Assembly: GCA_002189035.1 (NCBI GenBank)
Contig: NEEC01000007.1
Span: forward strand, 372,001 to 436,000
DNA: 64,000 nt
Direction of reading: 5' to 3'
DNA from: Utricularia gibba
Lineage: Eukaryota > Streptophyta > Magnoliopsida > Lamiales > Lentibulariaceae
The translations under genes and the position numbers were made by a program. Positions 1 through 14,825 of this stretch are shown here, in pieces (position 1 is the stretch's first letter; the number at the start of each line of letters is the position of its first letter). The notes under the pieces are model-generated. The model searched no databases, had not been told where the DNA came from, and saw only the letters and a program-made list of their open reading frames with translations.

Positions 1-163
1 TCAGCATTCCATCTGGTGAAGCTAAGTTTCGTCCTGCAAAACCACAATCGTCATAGGATTCCACGCATACGAGTAGTTTTAAGGAGTTCGCAAAATTTTC
101 GAGTGATGGAACTCGCAGTTTATCAGCTTTGCGCATCAGTTGATCGGGATCGGAAGCCGCCAT
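1..163 (-). CDS. Gamma-SNAP (gamma-soluble NSF attachment protein), 5' end only
   Basis: Only the first two coding exons are in the window: 117-163 (ATG at 163) and 1-33, continuing off the left edge. Exon 1 encodes MAASDPDQLMRKADK plus two bases; exon 2 continues with T-K-L-S-F-T-R-W-N-A. This matches the conserved start of plant gamma-SNAP, a TPR-like adaptor that recruits the NSF ATPase to SNARE complexes during vesicle fusion. The reading frame joins only if the 83-base intron (34-116) starts with GC: exon ends AAACT, intron begins GCGAGT. The nearest GT site, four bases on, leads straight to a stop. The gene is divergent from the WRKY gene at 780. The family call rests on about 25 residues, so it is good but not certain. 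Confidence 0.72.
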   Translation of the reverse strand, partial: MAASDPDQLMRKADKLRVPSLENFANSLKLLVCVESYDDCGFAGRNLASPDGML

Positions 164-779
164 GGATGATCGGAGCAAGAAACACTGCCGTCGCCACAAG
201 GTCAAACCTCAATTTCCGGCTGAAGCAGTCGTGGATGATACGAGAGCAGCTCGGAAAATCCAACCGAAAGCGCTCGATTTTGGCGTGAAATTAATTGAAC
301 CGCAAACGCGCTTTCCTCCCAGATTTTGCCATTTATTTAATTATACGTTGTATATATATATATATAACAAAAATTCAGCTATTACAGTTGATGTTGTTTC
401 TTTACTATAATAAAAGGGTGGAACGTCATCACCCAGGAGGGGCTGTTGTCGTCATTTCCTAATTAATTATGTGATTAACGAATTAAATATTATTATAATT
501 TGCAACAGAATATATTCAATAATATCATACTTCGTAAGAATCTTCTTTTAGATATTCAAAAATTTGACCATTTATTTTAAAATAGTTAAATAAATTATAA
601 TATATTACTTCCATTTTATCTAAACTTTCCCTGCTTGCGTATGGGCTTGGAGTTTTAGCTGCCATTTCCCCTTTATATATCAAAAGTCAGCTACTTGTTC
701 TTCCTCTTCTTCTTCTTCATGTATTGTTTGTATTTTTGTGTGTGCACAGAAACTCCTCCATACGCTCTGGTCCTAGAGC
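164..779. promoter_or_regulatory. Divergent intergenic region, gamma-SNAP / WRKY
   Basis: This AT-rich spacer lies between two divergent start codons. A (TA)8 run occupies about 351-366. A W-box core (TTGACC) is at about 563-568, compatible with auto- or cross-regulation of the WRKY gene. A TATA-like CTTTATATATC lies at about 671-681, roughly 100 bases before the WRKY ATG, and is followed by a pyrimidine-rich leader with CTTCTTCTTCTTC repeats. Regulatory roles are inferred. Confidence 0.45.
351..366. repeat. (TA)8 microsatellite
   Basis: Eight TA units in the gamma-SNAP/WRKY divergent region, a possible length-variable marker. Confidence 0.9.
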
Positions 780-2240
780 ATGTGTAGTCAGTGGATGGAG
801 AATAATTATCAGGGCGATTTAACCGATATTATCAGAGCCAGCAACTGCGGTGGCCGCGGCGGTGGCGGTGGGGCGGGAGAAGCGGAGCCATGGGAGTTTC
901 CAACGAACTATTTAGCTAACCCGGATGAAGATTTCGGCGACCCATTTACCCATTTCGGAGATCCGCTTCTTCGTGATACTGACGCGCAGGTTTCAGGGTT
1001 TCTGCACCCTTCCACTTTCTTCAAAGCCGGGTTTGAAGAAGCGGGAGGTGGGTTTCCGGTGGGGAAGGCGACACCGGAACCGCCGTGCGCAGATTCTCCC
1101 GCGGCACAGAAGCGCCTGCTGGTTCAAACTGATGGATTTTTGACGAAAATGGACGGCTCAGATATGCCGATCTCGTCTCCGCGAATTACGGGGACCAAGA
1201 GAAGGTGGAGATTTTCTGTTTTCTTACATAAGGTTATGATTTTTTGAATACAGGGTTTTTAGTTTTTCTTCCTGGGATTCAAAATACGGTTTCTCGGCTT
1301 TGTGAACATGTTAACGACAAACTCCGATCAGCTTATGATAATAAAAAACGTGGCTTTCTTTCGTTTCACTGTTTTTTCTCACATCCCGAGCACTTCCATT
1401 CTCACAAATTCTCCGTGTTTTCCGGCTTTTGTAGTGGAAAACACGAAAAGGGTTTTGTCTCAGTTTGCACAATTTGGTGTAAGTGGTGTGCTGTGTGGGG
1501 TTGTTTTCTACTAAAAGGTAATTTGATCTGAGCAGAAAGAATCAGGCAAAGAAGGTGGTCTGTATTCCAGCGCCGTTGCCGGCGAACGCCAGGTCCAGCG
1601 GCGAAGTTGTGCCATCTGATCTTTGGGCATGGAGGAAGTACGGACAGAAGCCCATCAAGGGGTCTCCTTTTCCAAGGTAATGGTCAAAAAGTGCTTACAC
1701 AAGACATAGTGCCAGTCTCAGGCTATCCTCTTTGGCCGTGTTCTGTCATCTAGGGCTTACTACAAGTGCAGCAGTTCAAAGGGATGCTCGGCAAGGAAAC
1801 AAGTTGAACGGAGCCGAACCGATCCCAACATGCTCGTGATCACTTACACTTCGGAGCACAATCATCAATGGCCGACCCAAAGAAACGCCCTGGCCGGCTC
1901 AACCAGATATCCTGCTTCGAGGAAGACCCAAAACCCCATGGAGACGCATGAAACCCCGCCATCCGCCGCGTCGGCAAGCTCCTCCTCATCCACCGTGAAG
2001 AAAGAATCGGGGCACCAAGATTCCACCATCTACAACAACCCCACACTCCCCGGCTCCAATCACTACGACAACGATCACCTCTTCGCGGAGTCTCTAGAAA
2101 CGTTACTTGCTCGTGGGTTCCCCGCCGACGGTGAGGGTGGCGGCGCCTTACCCAACAACCCTTTCACCTTCTTCAGCTGGAATTGCGATCACGGCGGAGA
2201 TGATGATCTCCTCCCCCATCCAGACGCGAAGACGGGTTAG
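780..2240 (+). CDS. WRKY transcription factor, group IIe (WRKY14/WRKY35 type)
   Basis: Three exons, 780-1204, 1536-1676 and 1754-2240, give 350 residues. The N-terminus carries the group IIe block [11 protein letters not shown]. The WRKY domain straddles the exon 2/3 junction: WRKYGQK is near the end of exon 2, and the zinc-finger C-X5-C and H-N-H follow in exon 3. The intron at the arginine codon after SPFP is the conserved WRKY-domain intron. The tract after the domain ([10 protein letters not shown]) and the KR-rich block before it ([16 protein letters not shown]) are typical of the WRKY14/35 subgroup. These are nuclear factors that bind W-boxes. An upstream ATG (780) and an internal in-frame ATG (795) are both possible starts; the family also has an M-C-S extension, favouring 780. 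The residue after PR in the motif PRGYYRC is Ala here, not Gly. Confidence 0.93.
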
Positions 2241-3817
2241 GACGAGCGTGGCATTTTCCACCCCAACAATAAAATAAACAATTTACATGTAGATTATGTA
2301 TCATGCAGTGGAAACCCTAATTGTGTATTTCTGGATTTTGGGGTCACATGATGAGCACCAAGGCTGACTCCCAGGCCATCGGCAAGGGTGTCAGTTTCTT
2401 TATTGAATCCTTGGACTAGGAAGGACAGCTGAAGGATTTATTATTGTAATTTAGAAAGCGCAGCAGCTGCAACACACATTGGTGGATGGGACACAAAGCT
2501 GAGAACAACAGTTGACGAGAAGGGAGGGGAGGGGGCCGTTTACAAGATGGCTCACTGAAATATTATTATTTCTTTTTTAACACACAATATACCACGGTTT
2601 GTCCGAACGTCCCTTTGTTTTTCGTACGGTCTCCAAAAAAAAATCGCTCCAATCGTTTTTCAACAGTTGTAGGCTCCAAATTTCTCGAAATAAAGAAGGC
2701 GATAATGAAGAATGTGTTCGAAAAGTGCATATGAAAAAGTAGAATTCAGAATTCTTTAACTAGTTAAAAATAAAAAATATATATTTTTAAATTTTTAAAA
2801 TATAAATATTTGATAATTAAACTATTTTTTAAAAAACAAAACCTAAAGTTCTCTCCCTCTATTAGTGTGACACCTCATCCTACTATTAGTATAAATACAG
2901 ATTTGTCTCTTATACTAAATATTCATATTCATTCTCGACTTACATTATATTGTTTTTTTTTGCATATCCAATATTTATGATTTTACGTTTTTCTTTTGTA
3001 AAAAAATGTCTGATACGAGATTAGAAATATTTATCTATTTAACTCATTGTAATATGGCTCATGATATTTCGACCGTGGTGTTTTGTTTTAAATTTGGAAA
3101 GAGGTTGAAAGTAGCGGGATAAGCTCCATGGAATGAGAGGGGTTGGGTGTGCTGCATAGCATACAATAATTTATTGTTTCTGTCTTACTGAGGACAGCGG
3201 ATCCATGTCAAGTCAAGCTGGGCATCAAGAGCAATTGGACTGGGAACAGTGATGCTGGAAGTTGTGTCAAATCCATCACTCCACTTGGTCAATTTTGTAA
3301 AGTTTGGCATGTTCCCATTATTTCACTGCTGTCTTCAGTTCACGTTTTGGTTTTCCTAGCAGAAACGCGATTGGGCCTAATGGGTAACTGTAATGATAAT
3401 GGGTTTCCTGGTCGGAGATTCCGATTGCAGCAGTGGGCTGCGCAGTCAGAGAATCTGGTGAAGGCATCGATGGGCTAGGCCCATCAACGCTTCTGCGTAA
3501 GATCTGGGTTGGGTGCTGGGTTTGGAGGTAAATGGAGGCGTACCAGACAAATGAATCCATACAGAAAATTATCAGCGGAGTTCCAATCCAGCTTCAGGGG
3601 CAAATATCCCTGAATCCTGATGGGTTCTCTCCATTTTTCCTTTTTTGTGGCTTTGGTTGTATTGCACGCCTTATGCTTGTGCTTTGTTTGTATTGCAGAT
3701 CAGTTCTTTTTTAATAATTAATGGATGACAGGAAGTTCACCGCGACCTGAAAGTTGTCTTCACTCAGTAGTGAAGAGACCACTTTGTCGGCAGCAACAGT
3801 TGGGAGATTGGAGAAGG
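2241..3817. other. Intergenic spacer
   Basis: AT-rich spacer between the WRKY stop and the first flavoenzyme gene, including the WRKY 3' UTR. Only short chance open frames are present; I see no coding homology, RNA gene or mobile element. An in-frame ATG at 3725 could extend the next gene by 31 residues. Confidence 0.6.
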
Positions 3818-5410
3818 ATGAGGTATCTGGGCTTGATCATCTTTTTCTCCATCACGGTTGTGAACCGAGGCCACGGTGTTTACGATTCCTTTGTTGGGTG
3901 TTTCTCCGAGAACGGTGTCCCTGGAAACCAGATCCCGGCGATAGTTTTGGCTCCCGACAACCCTCGTTTCGCGAGTGTTCTCGTGTCCGGTATAAGGAAC
4001 CGCCGTTTCAATCTTTCAAGCACCCCGAAACCTAGCATCATCATCGCCGCTACGGAAGAGAACCAAGTTTCTGCAGCCGTAATCTGCGCCAAGAAACTCG
4101 GGATCCAGCTAAACATTAGAAGCGGCGGCCATGATTTCGAGGGTCTCTCGTATGTCTCCGATACCACCTTCGTCGTTCTCGATATGTTCAATTTCCGGTC
4201 GATTGATGTTGATATGAGCGACGAGACCGCTTGGGTCGGTGCCGCAGCGTATTTGGGAGAATTGTATTACAGGATTTGGGAGAAAAGTAAGGTGCATGGT
4301 TTCCCCGGCGGCGTTTGCCCCACCGTTGGTGTCGGAGGCCACTTTAGCGGCGGTGGTTATGGAAACATGATTCGAAAGTACGGCCTCACCGTCGACCATG
4401 TAATCGACGCTAGAATAGTGGACGCCAAAGGCGTTGTTTTGGACCGTAAGGGAATGGGGGAAGATCTTTTTTGGGCCATTCGCGGTGGGGGCGGCGGAAG
4501 CTTCTGTGTAATTTTAGCTTACCGTATAAAACTTGTTCCAGTACCGGCGACGGTGACCGTCTTCCGTACAGCTAGATTCTATGATAAGGATGCGGCGGAG
4601 GCTGTTTACCAGTACCAGCAAACGATCCCCACAATCGACGAGAATCTCTTCATCAGAGTTCTCCTTCAGCCGGTAACCGTAAATGGGACAAGACTTCTCC
4701 GAGCAACTTTCATTGGCGAGTTCCTCGGCGGCGCTGATCAACTTCTCTCCATCACAAGCTCGGATTTTCCGATTCTGGGTCTTCAGAAATCGGATTACCA
4801 GGAAATGCCATGGATCAATTCAGTTCTTTTCTGGGCAAATTACGACAACAAGACGTCCCCTGAAATTCTCCTATCCAGAACAAGCCCAGATCCAATCAGG
4901 TTCATGAAACGCAAATCCGACTACGTGACAACCCCCGTCTCCATATCCGATCTCCAATCGATTTTCTCGAAAATGGTGCAGCTCGGAAAAGTGGGTTTAG
5001 TGTTCAACTCCTACGGCGGCGCAATGGACCAGATCCCGGATTCGGAAACCCCTTTTCCCCATCGAAAAGGCATCCTTTTCAAGATCCAGTACTCGGTGAA
5101 CTGGGACGAAGAAGGCGAAGAGGCCGAAACACAATACGTGAACCAGGCACGAGAGCTCTACACTTTCATGACGCCGTTCGTCTCGAGCAATCCGAGGAGG
5201 GCGTATCTCAACTACCGGGATTTAGACATCGGAGTTTCAGACAACGGCAAGGACAGCTACAATCAGGGAACTGTATATGGACTCAAGTACTTCAACAACA
5301 ACTTCGAGAGACTGGTGCAAATCAAGACCAGAGCTGACCCAGAAAATGTCTTCAGGAACCAACAGAGCATCCCCACCCTCCCTGCTCCCGGGAGAAGATT
5401 CCTCTCTTAA
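3818..5410 (+). CDS. Berberine-bridge-like FAD oxidoreductase 1 (bicovalent type)
   Basis: Single exon of 530 residues, usual for the family. It begins with a hydrophobic signal peptide (MRYLGLIIFFSITVV), implying a secreted or cell-wall enzyme. The FAD-binding motif RSGGHDFEG holds His105, the expected 8-alpha-histidyl FAD link. GGVCPTVGVGGHFSGGGYG supplies Cys167, the second covalent link (6-S-cysteinyl). The C-terminal BBE domain ends in the typical NYRDLD and QSIPTLP blocks. Members oxidise alcohols, carbohydrates or alkaloids with O2; the substrate cannot be read from sequence. ATG 3818 is chosen because it puts the signal peptide first; the in-frame ATG at 3725 would add a polar 31-residue leader. 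It is the first of three tandem paralogues but diverges clearly from the other two. Confidence 0.93.
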   Translation: MRYLGLIIFFSITVVNRGHGVYDSFVGCFSENGVPGNQIPAIVLAPDNPRFASVLVSGIRNRRFNLSSTPKPSIIIAATEENQVSAAVICAKKLGIQLNIRSGGHDFEGLSYVSDTTFVVLDMFNFRSIDVDMSDETAWVGAAAYLGELYYRIWEKSKVHGFPGGVCPTVGVGGHFSGGGYGNMIRKYGLTVDHVIDARIVDAKGVVLDRKGMGEDLFWAIRGGGGGSFCVILAYRIKLVPVPATVTVFRTARFYDKDAAEAVYQYQQTIPTIDENLFIRVLLQPVTVNGTRLLRATFIGEFLGGADQLLSITSSDFPILGLQKSDYQEMPWINSVLFWANYDNKTSPEILLSRTSPDPIRFMKRKSDYVTTPVSISDLQSIFSKMVQLGKVGLVFNSYGGAMDQIPDSETPFPHRKGILFKIQYSVNWDEEGEEAETQYVNQARELYTFMTPFVSSNPRRAYLNYRDLDIGVSDNGKDSYNQGTVYGLKYFNNNFERLVQIKTRADPENVFRNQQSIPTLPAPGRRFLS

Positions 5411-6269
5411 ACGGCTCGCGATCTTGTACTCAACTGCAATTTGTTCACAACTTCAAATCCAACATCATTAATGAGTAATCACGCCCCCAATTACACTAGA
5501 TTAAGAAACTCAATCTCCTTATTATGTGTTAGATTTATTAAAAAATAATTTTAAAGTAAATTACTAATTTAATATAATTTTTTTATCCTATATTTATATT
5601 AAATAAAGTACTCTTTAAAATCAACTCAAAAACTATACCATACTTGGACTGCACTTGGTCCGTGCCACGTGGGGTCAATCTTATGTGAACATTTCTTTTT
5701 GAAATTCCGGAAAATGTGAACATTTTTCCTTTTTGGAATTTTCTTTTCTTGTATAATTCTCCTGTTAGAACATTTCTGAAACCTCTTTAAAAGTAAAAAA
5801 AAATAAGAATAGACGAATACGAGACATGGTCCAAAACATTCATTTGTCATTTTTAAAGATAAAATAACTAGACATACATAAATTATAAAATTTATACAAT
5901 TTTTTAATTTTCATTTTATTAGAATTTTTAATTTTAATTGAATCTAATTGTGGTGTAATACTTGAAACGTGGTGTTATATTCGTGGTTAGTAGGCGAGAG
6001 TGACGGACGACTCGTAGGTAATTATACCAGTCGTTGTTTGTAACATTCTCAGTGCAATTTTCGTGACAGAAAGTTCTGATTTTTCAAACAAAAAGGTGGA
6101 AATGTTGGTCTCAGATGAACGCCGGTCATCGTTCACCAACTCCATTCTATTTGCATCAGTTTACACTACTTTGGTGCACGCGCTACGTGATTGCATAGAA
6201 AGTACTCCGAGGATCTCTATATAATAAGCAGCCCCGGGGATCGGGGATACTTCATCGAAGCTTGCAAAC
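5411..6269. promoter_or_regulatory. Spacer and promoter of the second flavoenzyme gene
   Basis: AT-rich spacer with a TATA box, TATATAATA, at about 6218-6226, some 45 bases before the ATG at 6270. No coding signal is seen. Confidence 0.55.
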
Positions 6270-7868
6270 ATGGCTTCTGCTTCTTCTTCTTCAGGGTTTC
6301 TCTGGTTGTCTCTTGCTCTGCTTGTGTTTGCTCCGCTGTGTTCGTGCCAGTCGATTCAGGATAGGTTCTACAACTGCGTGAGGGCGAGATCCGTGCCGCC
6401 GGTGACATTTTCTACGGTGTTCTCTGCGCCGGGAAACGCCTCGTTCATCCCACTGCTTGAGTCCACCGCCCAGAATCTCCGGTGTCTGCTGCCGTCGGTC
6501 CCGAAACCGCAGATGATTTTCAGGCCCAGAGCTGATTCTCATGTCCAGGCGGCGGTGGTTTGCGCCAGGGAGGCTGGTGTTAGCTTGAGAGTACGCAGCG
6601 GGGGTCATGATTACGAGGGGCTTTCTTACATTTCGGTAGCGCCGGAGGACGTGTTCGTGTTGCTGGATATGTCAAATATGCGCAATGTGTCTGTGGATAT
6701 GCGGAGTAGAACTGCGTGGGCTGAGTCTGGAGCCACCATCGGAGAAGTTTATTACTGGATTTCGAGAAGAAGTCCGGTGTATGGTTTCCCTGCGGGGCTT
6801 TATACTAGTCTCGGAGTTGGCGGGCACATCACCGGCGGAGCGTACGGTGGTATGTTGAGGAAGTACGGACTCAGCGTTGATAACGTCGTCGATGCGAGGA
6901 TCGTTGATGCCAATGGCAGGATTCTCGACAGGGCGGCCATGGGAGAAGAGGTTTTCTGGGCCATCAGAGGTGGCGCCGGCGGCAGCTTTGGAGTCATATT
7001 ATCCTGGAAACTGAAACTCGTTCCGGTTCCGAGAACCGTCACCGTTTTCACCGTCCAGAGAACTTTGGAACAGGGGGCGGCCAGGATTCTTTACAGATGG
7101 CAACAAATCGCCCATAAAATCGACGAAAATCTCTTCATGAGAGTGATAGCCCAGCCGGTGAACTCCACAACCCCCGGCGAGAGAACCGTCGTGACACTCT
7201 ACGCCGCAATGTACCTCGGCAGGGCAAATCAACTTCTGCATGTCATCAACAGAAGCTTCCCAGAACTGGGATTAACCAGAAGCGACACCGTGGAAATGAG
7301 CTGGATCGACTCCGTTGTTTACCACGCCGGATTCCCGTCCAACACCCCCCCGGAAACTCTCCTCTTCGGAAACTCCACATTCAGAAACCACTTCAAAGCA
7401 AAATCCGACTTCGTTACAAACCCAATTCCAGAAACCGCAATCCAACAACTCCTCAACATGCTGCTCCGAGACGACCAACCCGTGATGATATTCAACGCCT
7501 TCGGGGGCATAATGTCACGCATTTCCGAGACCGCGACGCCGTTCCCCCATCGGAAAGGCGTCATCTGCATGATCCAATACGTCTCCAACTGGCAAAGCGT
7601 GAGCCCTGTTGAAGCCGCCCGCCACCAGAACTGGATCAGGGAAATCTACCAATTCATGGCTCCATACGTCTCGTCTTCTCCCAGAACAGCGTATGTCAAC
7701 TACAAGGATCTCGATCTCGGAACCAACAGCAACTGGAACAGCTCCGTCTCTTTCGGATTAAGTTACTTCAAGGGCAACTTCATGAGACTTGTCCGGATCA
7801 AGACCAAGTTCGATCCCCAGAACTTCTTCAGATACGAACAGAGCATTCCGACACTTCCCCAACTATAG
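6270..7868 (+). CDS. Berberine-bridge-like FAD oxidoreductase 2 (cysteinyl link lost)
   Basis: Intact single exon of 532 residues. It has an N-terminal signal peptide (about residues 1-26, ending near CSCQS), the FAD_binding_4 fold with VRSGGHDYEG carrying His113, and the C-terminal BBE domain ending QSIPTLPQL. At the position of the second flavin link the motif reads GLYTSLGVGGH, so Tyr178 replaces the cysteine found in copy 1. Monocovalent family members with an altered active site are known in Arabidopsis (the BBE-like 28 group), so this enzyme probably holds FAD through one bond and may act more as a dehydrogenase. Substrate unknown. The TATA box lies about 45 bases upstream. It is close kin of copy 3 downstream, which shares the same Tyr. 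Confidence 0.93.
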   Translation: MASASSSSGFLWLSLALLVFAPLCSCQSIQDRFYNCVRARSVPPVTFSTVFSAPGNASFIPLLESTAQNLRCLLPSVPKPQMIFRPRADSHVQAAVVCAREAGVSLRVRSGGHDYEGLSYISVAPEDVFVLLDMSNMRNVSVDMRSRTAWAESGATIGEVYYWISRRSPVYGFPAGLYTSLGVGGHITGGAYGGMLRKYGLSVDNVVDARIVDANGRILDRAAMGEEVFWAIRGGAGGSFGVILSWKLKLVPVPRTVTVFTVQRTLEQGAARILYRWQQIAHKIDENLFMRVIAQPVNSTTPGERTVVTLYAAMYLGRANQLLHVINRSFPELGLTRSDTVEMSWIDSVVYHAGFPSNTPPETLLFGNSTFRNHFKAKSDFVTNPIPETAIQQLLNMLLRDDQPVMIFNAFGGIMSRISETATPFPHRKGVICMIQYVSNWQSVSPVEAARHQNWIREIYQFMAPYVSSSPRTAYVNYKDLDLGTNSNWNSSVSFGLSYFKGNFMRLVRIKTKFDPQNFFRYEQSIPTLPQL

Positions 7869-8454
7869 AATGCGCTGGCGTCTCAAACATGCTAATGATG
7901 TGTCGTCGTGTCTCCTATTCATATCTTTATTTCTATTGCTGTTCATTTGAATAAAGTTGATTATATATTTGTACCTCTATCATTTCGGACTATATGCAAA
8001 ACAATTATACTTTATAGTTTTTAAATCCGGAATTTGATCGACCCGATTATATTATATACTTATTTACACATCCAAATACATATTTATTAAATATTAATAA
8101 ATATATTTTTTAACACACATGCTATTTTTTTATTTTTACTTATATATATATATATATTAAATATATGTTTATAAAGAATTAATTATAAAAATTTAACACA
8201 TTTACTTAAAATATTCTAAGAAATCAAACTTTAAAGAATATTGATAGTAATTGTATAAAAGATACGGGAAATCCATAATTTATTTTTTTTAGATTTAAAT
8301 GTGTTATTTCAGGAAATTATATTCTATCTTTTTTCTTCAAGTATTAAATTGCAATAATAATTAAAAAATGGGGTTAACTGATCCTTCACCTAAGCGTGGG
8401 ATTATAAAGATGGGGGGAAATCCACATATTGTGACCAAAGGGAGGTGTGGAGTT
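7869..8454. other. Intergenic spacer
   Basis: Very AT-rich spacer between copies 2 and 3, with a (TA)8 run at about 8141-8156. No coding signal. An in-frame ATG at 8368 would add 29 polar residues to copy 3 and is not favoured. Confidence 0.55.
8141..8156. repeat. (TA)8 microsatellite
   Basis: Eight TA units in the spacer between flavoenzyme copies 2 and 3. Confidence 0.85.
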
Positions 8455-10094
<1,640 letters not shown>

Positions 10095-10976
10095 GTAAAT
10101 GCTGCGCTCTTGTTGTTGCAATATTGAATAATTCAGGGGTGGTTTTCGAATATTCATAAATTACATTTTGACATTTGGAATGTTAAAAGCATTATTTTAA
10201 ATACATAAAATCAACGTTATTTAGGTAGTGGACCAGAAACGCACGGTCAGGATCGCGCCACCTGGGTGCCATCCCATCCCGGTAATTTCATTCACTGTCG
10301 TGGTACTTTCGCCCATTGAATCTCCCAAAAGAATCAGCGAATTCAACGGCGGGCTGCTTGGGAAATTCGGACATCTGCGTTATTATTCAGAGCTTTCTTT
10401 CACGCTAGGAATCTAAGCCGCATTGTTGTAAGTGGTGATTCGGTATAAGAGTTTTGTTGCTGCTTGATCCGCATCGGATCTTTGTTTTATTATCTGAAGC
10501 TGTTGGTTTCATCAATGGGTGTATATGAATTTGGCCCATAATCATTTTTTGTTTCATTTTCGGGTTTAGATTCTTAAAACTTCCCAGTCCTTTCAGTTTG
10601 CATCGCGTTTCTTTTCAAATACAATTTGACGTAGGAAAAGTTCCTGTTGGATTTTGTTTGATTTGAATTTTCAAGTTGAAGCGCGGCCAATTTACCCTTG
10701 AAGATACTGCATTTTCTTCCAGCCTCTTGTGGGTTGACCTACCTTAGCCTCATAAATTTCACATGTCTGATTCCGTTGGTAGTGCGGTTTTTCTTTAGAT
10801 TGGCAATGATAACTGGTTGGATATTAGTTTTTCTTAGAAAAAGCTGTGCTTTTTTTTTTTTTTTTGCCGTGCAGGCAATTGTTGCTGCTTATGGTTAAAG
10901 AATGATATCCTTACAACCACAGTTATTGTGATGCATTTTTGTCTTCATTCTTTACAGGTACATTTGTCGTATCAAA
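10095..10976 (+). promoter_or_regulatory. Promoter and probable 5' UTR intron of fatty acid 2-hydroxylase
   Basis: Spacer holding the promoter and leader of the next gene. A strong donor GTAAGT at 10428 and an acceptor TTTACAG ending at 10957 suggest a leader intron 20 bases before the ATG at 10977. A T17-like run precedes the acceptor. Inferred from splice signals only. Confidence 0.45.
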
Positions 10977-12359
10977 ATGGTTGCTGAGGGCTTTACTGTG
11001 GATTTGAATAAACCCCTTGTTTTTCAGGTATGGCATCCATCTCTCTCTTTTCTTCACCGTTTTAGCATATATTGATGATGCCTGCGACCACATGCTCGTT
11101 GCAAATGCAACTAATTTTCGTTGTTTAGCTAAGTTTTTACTTTCCAATATTAGAGGCAGCTGATCATGATGAGTATAACTTTGACCTAATTTAAATTAAA
11201 AATCTGAATCCAGGAAACCACTATGAGTATACAGGTTTTTTTTTTCACGTGCTATGGTTTTTCTGAGCTTGATTAATAGGTTGGCCATCTCGGAGAGGCA
11301 TATCAAGAATGGGTTCACCAGCCTATTGCAACCAGAGATAGCCCGCGATTCTTTGCAAGTGATTTTTGGGAGGTGTTAAAACTGTCTATGTAGCTTTCTC
11401 TCGCCCCCTTTTGGAGTTGATGATTCCATCCACTAATCTTTGTTTCCCTTGCTTAACAGTTTCTCACCCGCACACGCTGGTGGGTCATTCCTCTAGTTTG
11501 GCTCCCGGTAGTTGGGTGGTTCCTGTGTAGATCTGTTATCTTAGGCTGTACAGTTCTTGAGCTTCTCCTAATGATACTATTTGGAATTTTCGCGTGGACC
11601 TTGCTCGAGTATATCCTGCACCGCTTCCTTTTCCACATCAAGACCAAGACATATTGGTCAGATTTCATGATCCTGATCCTGCCCACTATGACTTTTATCT
11701 AAATACATTACTGATTCACAGGGGTAACACAATTCATTATCTTCTGCATGGTTGCCATCATAAACATCCTATGGATAGTCTCCGCCTTGTCTTCCCTCCT
11801 GCTGCAACGGCTGTTCTCCTATTTCCGGTAAAAACTTGATCACTGCTGATGGACAAACTTCTCCTTACGGTTCCTTGTCTGCAGTCCTCCATTTGTATCA
11901 ATTATAAGAATGTTTTGCATCTCTTATATCCAGCTTTTTAGCATTTCTGCTGAGAGTAAGTGACTCTTACATCTGCACTTCTTCTGATCTTGCCATGACA
12001 ATGTAGTTCTGGAATCTGATAAAGTCGTTGGCTACTCCTGCAACAACACCTGGGCTTTTTGGTGGCGGCTTGCTCGGATACGTGCTCTACGATATAACAC
12101 ATTACTATGTACACCATGGGCAGCCAACGAGCACCACGATCAAGAATCTCAAGGTACACGAAACGAATACACAACTGGTTCAAGGTTTGTCTCAGCAAGA
12201 TGAGACTTTTTTCTGAAACTTTTGCCATGTTTGATGCAGAGATACCATCTGAATCATCATTTCCGCATCCAAGACAGAGGCTTCGGGATCACATCCGCCA
12301 TCTGGGATAAGGTGTTTGGAACCCTGCCGCCTTCGAAGGCGACTAAGAAGAGCCTCTGA
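10977..12359 (+). CDS. Fatty acid 2-hydroxylase (sphingolipid fatty acyl alpha-hydroxylase)
   Basis: Six exons (10977-11027, 11280-11372, 11460-11656, 11722-11827, 12007-12153, 12240-12359) encode 237 residues, the same length as remembered Arabidopsis FAH1. The start MVAEGFTVDLNKPLVFQ is family-diagnostic. Histidine clusters that bind the di-iron centre are present: HRFLFH, HGCHHKHPMD, HYYVHH and YHLNHH. Hydrophobic segments in exon 3 and exon 5 fit an ER membrane protein. It 2-hydroxylates the acyl chain of ceramides; like other plant members it lacks the fused cytochrome b5 domain of yeast and animal enzymes. All splice sites are GT-AG and all junctions keep frame. Plus-strand neighbour of beta-tubulin, 397 bases downstream. 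Confidence 0.94.
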
Positions 12360-14481
<2,122 letters not shown>

Positions 14482-14825
14482 AGTAGCCCATCCAATCCAT
14501 CTCTCTGGTTTTCAGTCATTATTTTTTCTGATCTCACCATTGGAGTGTGCCGTGTAACTGAATATTTGTATGCTGTCGTGTGTGGCTTTGCGCCTTTGGT
14601 TTTCCAGTTGAAGTCGTGTGCTTTGAAAAAATTTCTCGCGAAAGGGAATTTTTTATTTTATTTAAAGAAATTCTCTAAATTTGGTACGTTTCTGTTCCTG
14701 TCATCAATCTAAAGCCAAGATTACCGCGGATTGGGAAAAGATCCGGCACCGTAAAATCTGGCTATTCTTTTAAACTTTCCCGATCAGCTATTTTTTGACA
14801 TTCCAAGGCGGAGGAGATCGGAGTT
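14482..14825. other. Spacer, beta-tubulin 3' UTR and kinase promoter
   Basis: Short spacer of 344 bases between two genes on the same strand. No feature recognised beyond the AT-rich tubulin 3' region. Confidence 0.4.

Noticed and set aside
162-410. Plus-strand frame of 82 codons with an ATG
   Set aside because: It is antisense to the gamma-SNAP first exon and its leader; no homology and low-complexity end.
3318-3560. Minus-strand 80-codon frame upstream of the first flavoenzyme gene
   Set aside because: No homology, wrong composition and no splice partners; a chance frame.
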